64,000 bases of DNA from Littorina saxatilis (GCF_037325665.1 NC_090251.1:22904398-22968397); one strand, 5' to 3'. Counted from the stretch's first letter, positions 25,056-50,367 are shown. Notes: generated by a model not told the origin, from the letters alone. A program made the numbers and translations.

Positions 25056-26350
25056 CCCGTCACCTGAAGCCATGTTTTCACGCCCTGGGTGAAGCTGAAC
25101 TTGGCCTGATCGTCAATCGTGAACACAAATCCGTCCGCACTGTTCTTGTCTTTTCTCAACTCAGGATGTCCACTGTGTGTCAAAGACTCCAACAGTGCTG
25201 AAATAAATGTTAAAAAATAGACATACACTTCTTTTTTTAAGATATAAAGACAACAGTATGTGCACTGAGTCAAACAAAATGGTCCATAGCAACCAGGGCT
25301 TCAGCTTTCTGAGGATGATACACTCATTTTGCCTTTTGCATCCAGGTATATCATGATAAACAAACATATATAGTAAGAAAGAAACTCGTGCATGTCGTTG
25401 GTGTATTGTGACCATACATTAATGCTGACAACTTTAGTGTTGACGGGCGCAGTGGCTTAGTGGATAAGACACCGGTGTAACACGAGAAAATGACTCCCAC
25501 GAGATTTTTACTCGATCCGTAGTAAACATTTCGTACGAAAAAGTTACTCCCTTTACGAAAAAAGCACTCCCCCATTGCACGAAAAAATTACTCCCCAAGA
25601 CAGGTGAGTTCCGAGTAAACATTTCGTACAAAAATGTTACTCCCCTGACGAATAAATAACGAATAAATTACTTCACCCCAACACGAGCAATTTAACTTCC
25701 CATGCCAGGTGTACGAAATTTTTACTCCCTTGTCCCCTGTTAGTCTTGGTGGTGGAAGGGGCGGAAGGAGGGTAGCGCGACATTCGTGTGCGCGAGATCA
25801 CTTATTGGCTTTATCCCTTCGCCCGCATCCCATTTTTGCGTACGAGATTTTTACTGGAATGGGGACTAAAAATTTCGTGGAGGGAGTAATTTTTTCGTGC
25901 CTTGGGGAGTTCTTTTCTCGTACGAAAAGTGTACTCGGAGTAAGAATTTCGTACAAAATATTTACTCCGGAGTAAATTTTTCGTGGAGTAAAAATTTCGT
26001 GTTACACCGGCCTCCCAAGCGGAAGGACGTCACAGTGGGTTCGACTCTAGGCCGCGCCTGGTGGGTTAAGGGTGGAGATTTTTCCGATCCCACAGGTCAA
26101 CTTATGTGCCTTAGTGTCTTATTCCCCTTCGTGTGTACACACCATACACACACAAACTGTGGGTGTTTCAGCCAGTGAACGAAGAAGAAGAATAACTACA
26201 GTTTGATTATGAAGTAATCTTGTTAACCCTTTTCTGAGACGTGTGTAACGCTGGCTTCGCGGTTTAGAATAATTGTTTTCAAATAACAGTCCTACCTGCA
26301 TGGATTAGTGCACAGCTTCCGATCAAAACAAAGATTGTTCCACTTGTCAT
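5846..26350 (-). CDS. Gene A: secreted GH36 / raffinose-synthase-like glycoside hydrolase, 19 exons, complete
   Basis: Exons in order: 26350-26296, 25197-25064, 23619-23410, 22486-22335, 21710-21608, 20314-20183, 19799-19694, 19184-19088, 18575-18480, 17535-17485, 16625-16541, 16225-16166, 15545-15369, 14805-14667, 14408-14300, 13924-13852, 13065-12919, 8374-8217, 6089-5846. All have GT-AG borders and join in one frame to 775 residues; every exon after the first matches gene B in length. Residues 1-18 form a signal peptide ([18 protein letters not shown]). About 20-325 is an N-terminal beta-type region; 326 onward reads as a TIM barrel, then a C-terminal beta region. Motifs resembling the raffinose synthase / alpha-galactosidase clan: YIQYDAW (331-337), YEQD ending at Asp428 (candidate nucleophile), CMSNPRH (468-474), and RVSGD (488-492, an RxxxD motif with candidate acid/base Asp492). 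Asp-Asp of gene B is Asp335-Ala336 here. The length suits the family. Function and substrate are inferred, not shown. A LINE sits antisense in intron 17. Confidence 0.9.
6218..7158. mobile_element. TA-flanked MITE with six internal CCTAATATGGACC sites
   Basis: Lies in intron 18 of gene A. The 24-bp ends begin GGGGAAGGG and run into CCTAATATGGACC, with one mismatch between the arms. Both ends abut TA, as in Tc1/mariner-type elements. The 13-mer occurs at 6229, 6246, 6595 and 6963 in one orientation and at 6940 and 7135 in the other. No coding capacity. Confidence 0.8.
7161..7232. repeat. 22-bp tandem repeat (CTCAATTAGGCTACTCCTGTAA)
   Basis: Three near-identical units and a partial one, directly next to the MITE. 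The left flank of the MITE (6207-6217) also reads CTACTCCTGTA, so the MITE probably inserted into this array. Confidence 0.8.
7615..7750 (-). mobile_element. tRNA-like SINE head fragment
   Basis: On the minus strand GTGGTTAGAGCGG and GGGTTCGAACCCC stand at box-A and box-B spacing. The clover-leaf is not complete and the context is a gene A intron, so it is read as a SINE head and not a working tRNA. Nothing else is recognised up to 8216 apart from AT-rich intron. Confidence 0.5.
8395..11895 (+). mobile_element. Jockey-superfamily LINE (CR1/L2-like) with long ORF, antisense in gene A intron 17
   Basis: Contains the long open frame at 8398-11520, a 3' UTR with a (TG)n tract at 11590-11670, and a 3' end of CR1/L2 style (AAAGCGCTTTGTGTG, GCGCTATAGAAATCACC) finishing in (ATT)n at 11874-11895. 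No separate ORF1 is seen, so it is probably 5'-truncated. It begins about 20 bp from the acceptor of gene A exon 18, so that acceptor's upstream region lies inside LINE-derived sequence. The lack of decay suggests a young insertion. Confidence 0.85.
8398..11520 (+). CDS. LINE ORF2: AP endonuclease plus reverse transcriptase
   Basis: A 1040-codon uninterrupted frame. Residues about 88-310 are an APE-type endonuclease ([31 protein letters not shown]). Residues about 560-830 are a reverse transcriptase ([54 protein letters not shown] near residue 755), followed by a thumb and a C-terminal tail with [11 protein letters not shown] and [10 protein letters not shown], typical of CR1/L2 and Crack-like groups. 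It nicks target DNA and copies the element RNA there. The first 60 or so residues are low-complexity and the true start is uncertain. Confidence 0.93.
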   Translation: MTLRITTKGVLFCTSRETDRRDQAAVHQRSSANHRIERLNSTSHVSPQPPHTPDTTTPPPLRQIGCNMTNLISIPIQNIDTLPNQLCVALFNARSVGPAKKRTEITNFIRDNDVDVLLLTETWLKEAGDEAKAADLTPPGYKLVSVPRNHPTIKRGGGLVFIIKNSLADHCSTTVNFLFPHLSFELAEMTLIVNNQRITFFLLYRPPPNKKNKLSDSLFFAELPAFLEHCADVDCFLLTGDFNIHYEDASDTLTQQLCDLASMFSLVQTVDFPTHNSGHTIDLIFHMVSDNLVHSTHACNDLKSDHTSILCHLAAKKPPTMVKIESMRSINSINMNEFAVDVADGLTPTMSLPNLNQHLGKVLDKHAPVRQREVRQRKPTPWYSSVADQLKELKRERRRAERRWRSSPLTINMQMYDAVKQKVTDLVHNAKTSFYSAMVSSSATYKQLFNNMTTLLGTRKKASLPTVFNVQQLPALFSDYFKNKILSIRDSFSHVANTQSAFPTDPFQGTPFLAFTTVSEDDVKKLILKTAPKTCELDPIPTKLLIQNIDILLPTITNIVNESLSSGVVPTEFKTALVKPLLKKASLNSNELKNYRPVSNLPFLSKILEKLVLRQLASHLSSHNLLSAHQSAYRPRHSTETALLRILNDLLTALDQDKTSVLLLLDLSAAFDTIDHDILFYRLEHYFGISEMALSWIQNYLSDRKQFVLIDGQQSAETSLVFGVPQGSVLGPVLFIMYTAPLTTLIENHCVLHEIFADDTQINHSASHDKYPDLVLSLQECVRDVGTWMEENKLKLNDDKTEAMRFSYSTPTHAKSISELPQAISLNNIDIKFSDTSRDLGVFFDKDLSMKQHVVQTCKAARMEIRRIGSIRQYLTEDATKRLVCSGILSRLDYCNSLLAECPKSVTKPLQLVQNAAARLVFRTPMKQSVTPLLKQLHWLPVEQRIKYKICCIFYQIAAGTAPQYLSDLVQKNNPERVVRSASQNKFVKAPKYQRDDHGGRCLSVAADHIWNKLPLSLRLSPSLPSFKANLKTHLFREAF
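11905..12335 (-). mobile_element. tRNA-derived SINE with (ATTG)n-type tail
   Basis: On the minus strand it begins GGGGCGGGGATATAGCTCAG with box B GTGAGTTCGATCCC, carries a G/C homopolymer near 12179-12195, and ends in CAATCAATCAATC (plus-strand 11915-11930). The same tRNA-like head appears in the gene C SINE at 57869-58211. Confidence 0.85.
12539..12673. repeat. 26-bp tandem repeat, ~5 units
   Basis: Units of AATGCGGTGACCAGAGACAC plus ACATAT, almost identical to each other. It lies in gene A intron 17. Confidence 0.93.
12765..12895. mobile_element. Palindrome-rich MITE-like repeat, copy 2
   Basis: Ends GACAGTCTTAAG and CTCAATTAAGGACGGTC are inverted. The core has TTCGCGAAG and GAAGTCGACTTCGGGC. 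It sits 24 bp beyond the donor of gene A exon 17. Confidence 0.75.
13168..13245. repeat. Poly-T / poly-G homopolymer tracts
   Basis: Runs of T followed by a run of G, in gene A intron 16. Assembly length here may be unreliable. Confidence 0.9.
14012..14215. mobile_element. Palindrome-rich MITE-like repeat, copy 3, interrupted
   Basis: Matches the family at GGGCGAAGTCGACTTGACGA and CTTCGCGAAGTCGACTTCGA, but about 70 bp near 14060-14130 are extra relative to other copies. It lies in gene A intron 15. Confidence 0.7.
14855..15272. mobile_element. Fold-back element with ~170-bp imperfect inverted arms
   Basis: The left arm (about 14860-15035) and right arm (about 15100-15270) align as imperfect reverse complements along their whole length. 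Both contain GTAGGTC...CTGACTTTTGTGCAAT and AATAACTTC. The tips are AGGGCGGCCCCC and GGGGGGTCACCCT. It lies in gene A intron 13. No clear target duplication, no coding capacity. Confidence 0.75.
15905..16080. repeat. ~53-bp tandem repeat, 3+ units
   Basis: Units built around TTTTCTACGCATGTGGTAAA and GGCTTTGAACCACCATCTG, in gene A intron 12. Confidence 0.88.
17338..17805. repeat. (CA)n blocks flanking gene A exon 10
   Basis: CA tracts at 17338-17470 and 17580-17800, with an (ACAG)n run between 17548 and 17582, surround the 51-bp exon 10 (17485-17535). The intron edges of this exon are therefore almost wholly microsatellite. Confidence 0.93.
18004..18362 (-). mobile_element. tRNA-derived SINE
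   Basis: Reverse copy. The plus strand begins (TTC)n at 18008, includes ACGTGTATGGCCGTTTTTAC and GGCAGCCATACGCCG, and ends with a reversed tRNA-like head containing GGGATTCGAACCCGAGACC. It lies in gene A intron 9. Confidence 0.87.
19456..19688. repeat. (TG)n tract followed by LINE 3' end fragment
   Basis: TG repeat at 19456-19595, then AAAGCGCCTGGAGCCAATTG, GCGCTATACCAAAG and (TTA)n to 19688. This is the same kind of 3' terminus as the LINE at 8395. It ends 5 bp from the 3' edge of gene A exon 7. Confidence 0.75.
20365..20630. repeat. (GA)n purine tract
   Basis: GAGAGA-rich, almost pure purine for about 265 bp on the plus strand, in gene A intron 5. On the transcript strand it is polypyrimidine, lying about 50 bp upstream of the exon 6 acceptor. 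Confidence 0.93.
21391..21627 (-). repeat. Tandem duplication that includes the 3' end of gene A exon 5
   Basis: Two ~118-bp units. Each holds a copy of the exon 5 end (GAGAATGGCGCCAT on the plus strand) and its donor region. The outer copy (about 21485-21507) matches the true exon end at 21608-21627, and the donor-like step GTAGGC is changed to GTAGGC-like ATGTAGGC there. Confidence 0.75.
23722..23774 (-). other. 53-bp duplicated 5' piece of exon 3 (cryptic or poison exon), gene A
   Basis: Sits about 100 bp upstream of exon 3 and encodes [17 protein letters not shown], nearly the start of exon 3. It is bordered by GGGACAG (acceptor-like) and GTGAGT (a full donor consensus). Its 53 bp would shift the frame if spliced in. 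The same piece is present in gene B at 31798-31850 and missing from gene C. Confidence 0.75.
24518..24604. repeat. (CA)n microsatellite
   Basis: About 43 uninterrupted CA units in gene A intron 2. Confidence 0.95.
24765..25056. repeat. (AAC)n repeat abutting gene A exon 2
   Basis: About 290 bp of AAC/ATAAC triplets ending seven bases before the last base of exon 2 (25064). The intron 2 donor GTGACGG is followed at once by GTTGTT repeats in the transcript. Confidence 0.95.
25442..26193 (+). mobile_element. tRNA-derived SINE, interrupted by the TGTAACACGA element
   Basis: The SINE head GACGGGCGCAGTGGCTTAGT (25442-25475) and its remainder (26007-26193, CGGCCTCCCAAGCGG, GGTGGAGATTTTTCCGATCC, (AGA)n tail) are separated by a 531-bp insertion. 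It lies in gene A intron 1. Confidence 0.87.
25476..26006. mobile_element. TGTAACACGA...TCGTGTTACA-type element with CCGG target duplication, copy 1
   Basis: 531 bp. Left end TGTAACACGAGAAAA; right end AAATTTCGTGTTACA. CCGG flanks both sides (25472-25475, 26007-26010). The interior is built of many short units in both orientations resembling GGAGTAAATTTTTCGT and ACGAAAAAGTTACTCC. A second copy is at 53831-54367. No coding capacity. Confidence 0.85.
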
Positions 26351-27214
26351 TCTTTACTTGCAGACGGTAAATGTGTCTACATGAAAGTTTGGCAGCGAAT
26401 GATCAACAGCTTTTGTTTGATAGTGACGATTGTGAGGACACGAGCCCTTATCGAATTAGAACGTATACGTGCTAGCAATATACCGAGTGTTACAGTTTCT
26501 GTTTTGACAATCGTTTGCTGACATTGTATGTAGTACGTATGGCGTGAGATTAGTTAGTGATAAAACAGGACGGCAGTGTGTGTATGTGTATACTTGTCTC
26601 GTCAGAATAGCCGACCCTATTGCTTCGCTGAAAACGCAGTAGCTGTTAATTTTCCAACTTCTGCGGTTTTTGTACGTGAGCACTTTGTGTCCGGTTACCG
26701 TTGAATGTACTTAAACTAACAGCAGTCGACACAGGCAAACTGTGTTTTTTTCCTGCCTTAAAAAGGCACATCCAGTCACATACCATCCCACCCCATAAGT
26801 TCTTGGCCAAATTGTGTTATACCTGATTTGTTTAGCAACTGAAAAACATCAATGACCTAAACTTGTATTTTATTCCAAAGCTGTGCTCACGTCATGCGTT
26901 GCATGTGGAGACCAGAGCATCAACCCACGGGAAAAAGAAAAAATTGCTTTGTATTCATTCTATTGATGTGGAAGTTTCACTATTAAACATACATGTAGTT
27001 AATTATTGTATTGGTTTTTCATAAAAGTGTGTTCAACTTTTCCGCTTGAGTTTAGTACAGTGCAAGAACACGTACATCAAACAAACAGTCGGCAAAATCA
27101 GACAGTGCGCACTAGCCTTGACATTCCCTTATCAATCGCGATTTATAAAATATCTGTTTTAAGGTTACAGGCCACGTACCGGCGTTAGGTGCATTTCAAG
27201 GCCAAGTAAAAAGG

Positions 27215-27600
27215 TCGCATTGTCAAACAAAAAGATAACAAATTTGAACGAAGCAACAGAGTACGCAGAGCATTAGGAGAAAGTCTGCATAGTCAAACAA
27301 AAGAGATAACATATTTGAACGAAGCAAAAGAGTATGCAGAGCATAAAGAGAAAGTCTACATAGTCAAACAAAAGAAATAACATTATTTGAACGAAACAAA
27401 AGAGTATGCAGAGCATAAAGAGAAAGTCTACATAGTCAAACAAAAGAAATAACATTATTCGAACAAAACAAAAGAGTATGTAAAACTTAAAGAGAGAGTC
27501 TGCATAGTCAAACAAAAGAGATAACATATTTGAACGAAGCGAAAGAGTATGTAAAGCTTAAAGAGAAAGTCTGCATCGTCAAACAACGGATCAGCATTGA
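27215..27600. repeat. ~71-bp minisatellite upstream of gene B
   Basis: About five units of AGCATAAAGAGAAAGTCTRC, ATAGTCAAACAAAAGARATA and so on. The gene C copy (55190-55935) has about ten. Confidence 0.92.
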
Positions 27601-28709
27601 AAAAGAAGCCCCCAGGAAAACCTAGATAATCCGGGCAGGTAAATAGCATGAGCTGTACTGTACTGTACATGTTTATGTACTTTACGAAACTGTCCTTCCT
27701 GCACTCACGACCATGCTGTCCGTCACAGATCTGTACAGGCGTTTACGTGGAATAGTATGTCGCCATTTCTGCGAAAAGGGACACTTTTGATAAATTTATC
27801 GATTTTGAGTTTTTGATTTCATTTGACAGACTGTTATATTTAGAACGTGATGTGAGAATTTCAGACCTTGAAAAATAAATTTCACGGAGTTATGACCCTT
27901 TTTCGGAGATACCCCCAAAATGACTGAAAATGGCCAAACTTTTAAAAACAAACTTTTGCCGGGAAATAGTAAGTTCAATCATCTGCCGTTATTACTTGTA
28001 TGCTTTTAGGTCAAAATAATGTTTAATTCCAGAGTTATTGCCCTTTTTGTAACGTTACCCTAATTTGTACTTTTCTCGTCTTTTTCTATCATTCTCTCAT
28101 CCCATGCAAAAGAAAAAACAATCAGCCATATGATATTTTTCTCGAATATCTCTTCTTCTTTCATACTACCTCTCCCCACTCCATGTTCTATTCTTTCTTC
28201 ACCCACGCACATACAAACACAAACTATTTGAGGCTGTCTGCTGAAAACAATACCAGATTCTGCTGCTTGTCGACTTGAAGTTGTGGTACTTCTAAATTTC
28301 ATAACAAGGATTAATTGTTCAGTTTTCATGGTAAATACAGCTTCCAGTTGTTGATAGTAACATGGTGCTGTGTGTCCTTGCACACGTGGGTCTGTCAGTC
28401 TGTCCATCACTTCACTGAATTGAAAATGTCATCCGTGCACTCTGCTATCGAACGTCTCCCTTTACTTTCAACAAACTGAAATGCCAGTCAGGGTCGAACT
28501 TGATGTGGCCGACGATCAAGAAATGTTCAAAATGGATTTGTGCTATTCATTCACACACAAAATTGCATGCCTAAGTATTGATGCACCATGCCGAAGACTG
28601 AAGTTGCTACCCTCCTCTGTACACCCCTGCCTCATTCGCATGGACACATACAACAAATTAACCACCTGGCTGCCTTCTGTGCATGGTAAGGATATTTGCA
28701 TTTTTGGAT

Positions 28710-28815
28710 TTTTAGGCTACTTCATGAAGCTCGCTGTACGAAGCTGTGGCGTTGACATTTCCGTAAAAAGACTTCGCGAAGACTTTGAGAAGTCGACTTC
28801 GGGCTCAATTAAGGA
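28710..28815. mobile_element. Palindrome-rich MITE-like repeat, copy 4
   Basis: AAAGACTTCGCGAAGACTTT and GAAGTCGACTTCGGGCTCAA mark the family. It is present at the same place upstream of gene C (56185-56290), so it predates the duplication. Confidence 0.75.
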
Positions 28816-29146
28816 CAGCCTTTACTTTCGAACTCATTCAATAATATACTCCCACTCGCACAACTAGCACTCAGGCTGTTGGTTTTGGGTATGTGTCCAA
28901 ATAGAGGGTCGGTCCTTTGTATTGTACATTCCTGGCCTTATCTGAGATTCTCAGTTAAATAGTTCACACGGGGAGGACCCTGCCTTTCAAACACACTGTT
29001 TACAAAATAGGGGTCTTAGTCTTCAAAGCAGCTGTCACAAAAGATAACCCATTTCTAAGTGCAGTAGCTAGCTCAGCAAATTTGAACATCGGACACATCA
29101 CGGTTTGTCTTCAGTCAATGTGCAATCCGCGACCCGGCACAGCACG

Positions 29147-45131
<15,985 letters not shown>

Positions 45132-45279
45132 GGTTTTCATGGTACCCAGAAAACCATAATATCGACGTCGTCATGGAGTTTTGGCGTAACTCGTTTTAGA
45201 CAGCATTTCAGGAGAAGGCCAAAACTGATTATTGTTATCATGAAATAATGTATATATTTGTACCTGGTATGAATAGAAA

Positions 45280-45285
45280 AATAAA
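45280..45285 (+). terminator. Candidate polyadenylation signal of gene B
   Basis: AATAAA 149 bp beyond the gene B stop codon; the nearest such hexamer. Confidence 0.65.
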
Positions 45286-45509
45286 AGAATGTTTAAAAAT
45301 GCATTGTCCATCGTATTTCAGAGAATATTTTTAGGTTTTGCCTATTGTTATGTTGTGTCGATTTTTAATTGGGCCTTTCCATTTCTGTCCAGTCGATTTT
45401 GAGGGTACCCTTATTTGAGCGGCGTTCGCGTGATCTCTGTAAACGAAATCTTTAATCTGGAAGATGATCCAGATAGTCAAGTAAACGGCCTTAACTGGCA
45501 TATAATATT

Positions 45510-45511
<2 letters not shown>

Positions 45512-45556
<45 letters not shown>

Positions 45557-47050
45557 GTGCATTTATAAAGCGCCTTATCATAAGTTCAAAGCGCGTGACA
45601 ACAATACATGTATACAAAATTCATACAATCACTGTCAGATTCAAACAACACATCATGCACATCTCCAGACTCTATGCTAAGGAACTATCCGTAATGTTGT
45701 TGGAACAAGGGAGTTTTCAAATTGGACTTAAAAGATAAAATGGATGGAGAGTGACGTAATTGAAAGGGGAGTGAATTCCATAACTGAGGGCCATAATACG
45801 AAAACGTGCGGAAGCCATGAGCCTTGCGTTTAAAGCGACCTTGACGGAGAAGTCGAGCATCATCAGAAGAACGAAGGGTGCGAGAGGGAGTGTAGAGGGA
45901 GACCAGTTCCGAAAGATAGGCAGGTGCCGATTCAGAGATGATATTGTAGCAGAAGCAGGCAGCTTTATACCTAATACGTTCAGAAACAGGAAGTCAGTGA
46001 AGTTCTCTCATGAGAGGAGTGCAGGGTTGTCGATGTTGTGCTCTGAAAATGAGACGTGCAGCAGAGTGTTGTACTTTTTTCAAGGGTTGGAGAGTGGAGT
46101 CAGAGCAGCCTATGAGAAGGGAGTTAAAGTAATCTAATCTAGACAGAATGAAGGATGTAACGAGAGTTTTAGTGGCATCAACAGTGAGCAATTTTCGTAT
46201 GGAGCCTATTCTTCTGATCTCAAAGTAACATGTCTGATGTGTTGTTTCATTGAGAGGTGGGAGTCCATGATGAACCCAAGATTCCTAGCACTATCAGAGA
46301 AAGAAATGTCACTAGAACCTACTGTGATGGAGGCTGGAAGGGAAGTGGTCGAAGAGGAAGATCCAGAGAAAAGAAGGAATTCAGTCTTGTCATCATTTAA
46401 CTTGAGCATATTGTTTGTCATCCATGATTTAATATCTGAAGTGCAGTTTTGGAGAGTGTGCGTCAGCGCTTGGATTTCTGTAGGCTTTCATGCTTGTTGG
46501 AGTTGTGTGTCGTCTGCAAAGAGGTAGTGATTGACTGCGTGTTGCTTGATGACGGCAGAGAGAGGAGTGGTGTATAGTACAAATAAAACTGGGCCTAGCA
46601 CTGACCCCTGGGGAACGCCGAAACAGAGAGGAGATGGAGGAGATGAGAGATTATTGACAGATACATACTGACTACGGCCCTGTAGATATGAACTAAACCA
46701 GTGAAGAGCGGTAGAGTGAACGCCAAAAACAGATTCGAGACGAGAGAGCAGAACAGAGTGATCGATCGTATCGAACGCAGCTGAGTTATCCAAGAGAAGC
46801 AGAACTGATAGGTCATCATTATCCAGAGCAGAAAGAATGTCATTCACAACACGAAGCAGAACAATCTCGGTGCTGTGGCCAGCCCTATACGCTGACTGAA
46901 GAGGGTTGCAGAGGTTGTTACTTTCAAGGTGGGAGAGAAGCTGACTAAGCACTACTTTTTCCAGAATTTTAGAAATGAATGGCAAGTTGGAAACAGGCCT
47001 ATAGTTTTTCAACTGATTTTTGTCCAGAGATGGTTTCTTGATCACGACAG
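45512..47050 (-). mobile_element. 5'-truncated, decayed CR1/L2-like LINE
   Basis: Reverse copy ending in (ATT)n at 45512-45555 with AAAGCGCCTTATCATAAG-type 3' end. Remaining protein pieces, in order: 47040-46490 ([54 protein letters not shown]), 46421-46206 ([21 protein letters not shown]) and 46191-45994 (SRLDYFNSLLIG, VQHSAARLIF). They lie in different frames with stops between, so at least two frame shifts. Endonuclease missing. It differs clearly from the intact LINE at 8395. Confidence 0.88.
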
Positions 47051-47189
47051 GAGAATTAATGCTTTTATTTGGGTGCGAAATTTGTTGCAATAATTGTTTG
47101 GCGAAGTTTATGTGTGCGTGTGTGTAATAAAGACAGACAGACATTCAATCAGACAGCCCAAAAGACAGATATATATATATATGGTGAGA

Positions 47190-47262
47190 AGACACAGATC
47201 TTTCTTTCTTTATTTGGTGTTTAACGTCGTTTTCAACCATTCAAGGTTATATCGCGACGGGG
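47190..47262. repeat. Dispersed repeat fragment (TTGGTGTTTAACGTCGTTTT)
   Basis: Matches the start of the longer copy at 52590-52972. The rest of 47263-47656 is AT-rich with nothing recognised; AATAAA on the minus strand at 47657-47662 may end gene D. Confidence 0.65.
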
Positions 47263-47656
47263 AAGACACAGATGGAAATACAGAAAGAGATAAGACGTAT
47301 ACAGATAAGAAGAAAGACGACAAACAGAGCTGAAAGGAGAAAGCTACACCCTTACATGCACAGATATAGTGCTGGAGCGTGAACAGCTAAAGAGTAAGAC
47401 AAAATTCAAAAAAAGAAACCCAAAAGGCATGTGTATTTTATTTTCAATTGTTCATTATTTCACAATCAAATCAAATCACGGAAGAACGTGTAATAGAATG
47501 AAGCAAGACAATTTTCCGCCAAAAAAACATCTCTATCCCGGAATTAGATGATCAGAAAATTGTCCACTACATTATGAGGTAGTTGTTTTTTTCTCATAAA
47601 AGTACATTTTATTATTTGAGATTCTTGGACTTGGTGCATGAATTCAAAATCTGAAG

Positions 47657-47662
47657 TTTATT
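47657..47662 (-). terminator. Candidate polyadenylation signal of gene D
   Basis: AATAAA on the minus strand about 190 bp beyond the gene D stop codon. Confidence 0.45.
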
Positions 47663-47848
47663 TTTGTATTCAGAAAAGCACAACAAAAGTAATACCCTAA
47701 ATTGATAGAGCAAAAAAAAAGTATTGCACTTTCGCTAGGCATGTGCTATCCCGTGATGACTGCGATACTACGTATCACATACGTACTTGCAACTATGGTG
47801 TAATGTATCTGAGATTACACTACACTGCAGATTTAACCAGTCCCGTTT

Positions 47849-48951
47849 TCATATGTATAAGCCTTCATGTGTATCCAGAAAGGCCCACACACAAACCAGG
47901 GTTGCAAACAGCAGTGTAAACCACCCTCTCACGTTGTCTGCGCCTGCAAAAATTAAACTTCAGCTAAAACTAACAATAAGCATTATGGTTTTGGTGATGG
48001 TGTGATTCTATTTCGCTACAATGACGGGGCTAAAACATGTGTCGTTGAGTACATTTTGCAAACTGGGATGTTTGTTCATATATTATTTTTTTCAATAAGT
48101 AGGCGCAGAGTTTTATTCTTTAATTCAAGCTGCTTGGTATCCACTGGCATAAACGTGTCTGTTGGTTGAAATCCAAAAACAAATAGACCAAAAACAAATA
48201 GACCAAAAACAAATAGACCAAAAACAAACACAAACAAACGTTCCAAAATTCGGAATAAAAAAAACAAGAAAGGTATGTCACATAGGTTTGTTTTCTGTAT
48301 TATAAGTGTTTGTCTTTCTGTATTATAAGTGTTTGTCTTTCTGTATTATAAGTGTTTGTCTTTCTGTATTATAAGTGTTTGTCTTTCTGTATTATAAGTG
48401 TTTGTCTTTCTGTATTATAAGCAGTGATGTTCCGAGGCGTCGGTCATCGGTCATAGACCGATTTAGGTTGTAAAATGACCGATTGCAAACACCTCTGTCC
48501 CGTCAAATGTCCGATCCGATCGCGAAGTCAGCGGTCATTGTCCGATAGTATTACGTCTAGAGCGGTCACTGCAAGAAGAATCTGTACAAACTGAAGTATC
48601 AAACCCCGTTAAAACGAGTTCGAATCGGGGCCTACTTGAACTTCAATTTTCACTCTCGGTCGAACAATAACACAAGGGACGCAACTCTCGACCGAACAAT
48701 ATTACAAGAGCCACAACTCTCGCTACTTTTGACAGCGACACACTTCCGCCGCCACATTTCTGCAAAGATGCCGCCGAAGAAAAAGGTTTGCGTGGGAAAA
48801 GGGCAGACACTTTTTAGTGGCTTTGTTAAAAAAAGGACGACACGGACAGTCAAGTTGCATACCGTTTTTACCCCGCCATGGAAGTTAAAGAAGGATAGAA
48901 AGCTGTTCAAGCTCACTGAAAATGATCACGTATGACATTAATTCTGAAGCA

Positions 48952-48989
<38 letters not shown>

Positions 48990-50307
48990 TCACTTATGAC
49001 ATTCTGAAGCATGAGTCTGTGTGTGTGAAAGTAACCCTACTGAACACTTGCATTTAAAATAATAAAATAAATTTGGAACTGTTCACTTTTTATTTGCCTT
49101 TATTCATATATATTCTGAGTCATCTAAAAAGGTTAGGTGCCATGATTGGTTCGCTTGATCTGAATGTCCTATTGTTTTTTTTGTAGTCAGGACATGATGT
49201 CCTATTAGTTTTTTGATTCAGGACATTTTGTCCTGTTGCCCTCCAGTCCTAGGAACATCACTGTATAAGTGTTTGTCTTTCTGTATTATAAGTGTTTGTC
49301 AGTTTTCTGTATTATAAGTGTTTGTCAGTTTTCTGTATTATAAGTGTTTGTCTTTCTGTATTATAAGTGTTTGTCTTTCTGTATTATAAGTGTTTGTCTT
49401 TCTGTATTATAAGTGTTTGTCTTTCTGTATTATAAGTGTTTGTCTTTCTGTATTATAAGTGTTTGTCTTTCTGTATTATAAGTGTTTGTCTTTCTGTATT
49501 ATAAGTGTTTGTCTTTCTGTATTATAAGTGTTTGTCAGTTTTCTGTATTATAAGTGTTTGTCAGTTTTCTGTATTATAAGTGTTTGTCTTTCTGTATTAT
49601 AAGTGTTTGTCTTTCTGTATTATAAGTGTTTGTCTTTCTGTATTATAAGTGTTTGTCTTTCTGTATTATAAGTGTTTGTCTGTCTGTATTATAAGTGTTT
49701 GTCTTTCTGTATTATAAGTGTTTGTTTTTCTGTATTATAAGTGTTTGTCTTTCTGTATTATAAGTGTTTGTCTTTCTGTATTATATGTGTTTGTCTTTCT
49801 ATATTATAAGTGTTTGTCTTTCTGTATTATAAGTGTTTGTCTTTCTGTATTATAAGTGTTTGTCTTTCTGTATTATAAGTGTTTGTCTTTCTGTATTATA
49901 AGTGTTTGTCTTTCTGTCCACTTAAAAGACCGCTGGGTCGAAGATCAGTAAACGTAACGTTTTGTCATAAACTAAACGTTGTTTTAACATACCTTTCTGG
50001 GGGTTTTGTCTGTTGATTAGTCCTACGACATCTATTTTACCAGTGTTGATATTTTTTTCTTCTTCTTCTTGTCGATCACTATATTTTTTTCATTTTCTCG
50101 ATTGTGTGAACCTCCAAAAGAAGAGTATGTTTGGAATCCTAAATGAGATAGAGAATGAATGAATGAAACATTGCTTGTCTGCATTTTCAACTGACCGTTT
50201 TCTGATGTCGTCACTCTCAGGCTGTACACATCTGTAAATACAGCAACATCAAATTGAATAAGAAAGAAAATGACAAAGAAAATCAGTCCAAAAATAAAAA
50301 CACGATT

Positions 50308-50367
<60 letters not shown>

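Larger units (their letters stand above)
26351..29146. other. Divergent upstream region shared by genes A and B
   Basis: Holds the start of the duplicated block (26851), a 71-bp tandem array (27215-27600), a B-only segment (about 27755-28635) and a MITE copy (28710-28815). No promoter element could be named with confidence. An open frame at 28481-28867 runs through the MITE and is not a gene. Confidence 0.6.

Noticed and set aside
24689-25073. Leu/Val/Cys-rich minus-strand frames
   Set aside because: They read through the (AAC)n repeat next to gene A exon 2.
28481-28867. 128-codon open frame upstream of gene B
   Set aside because: Its second half is the palindromic MITE-like repeat and the duplicated copy upstream of gene C keeps only that part.
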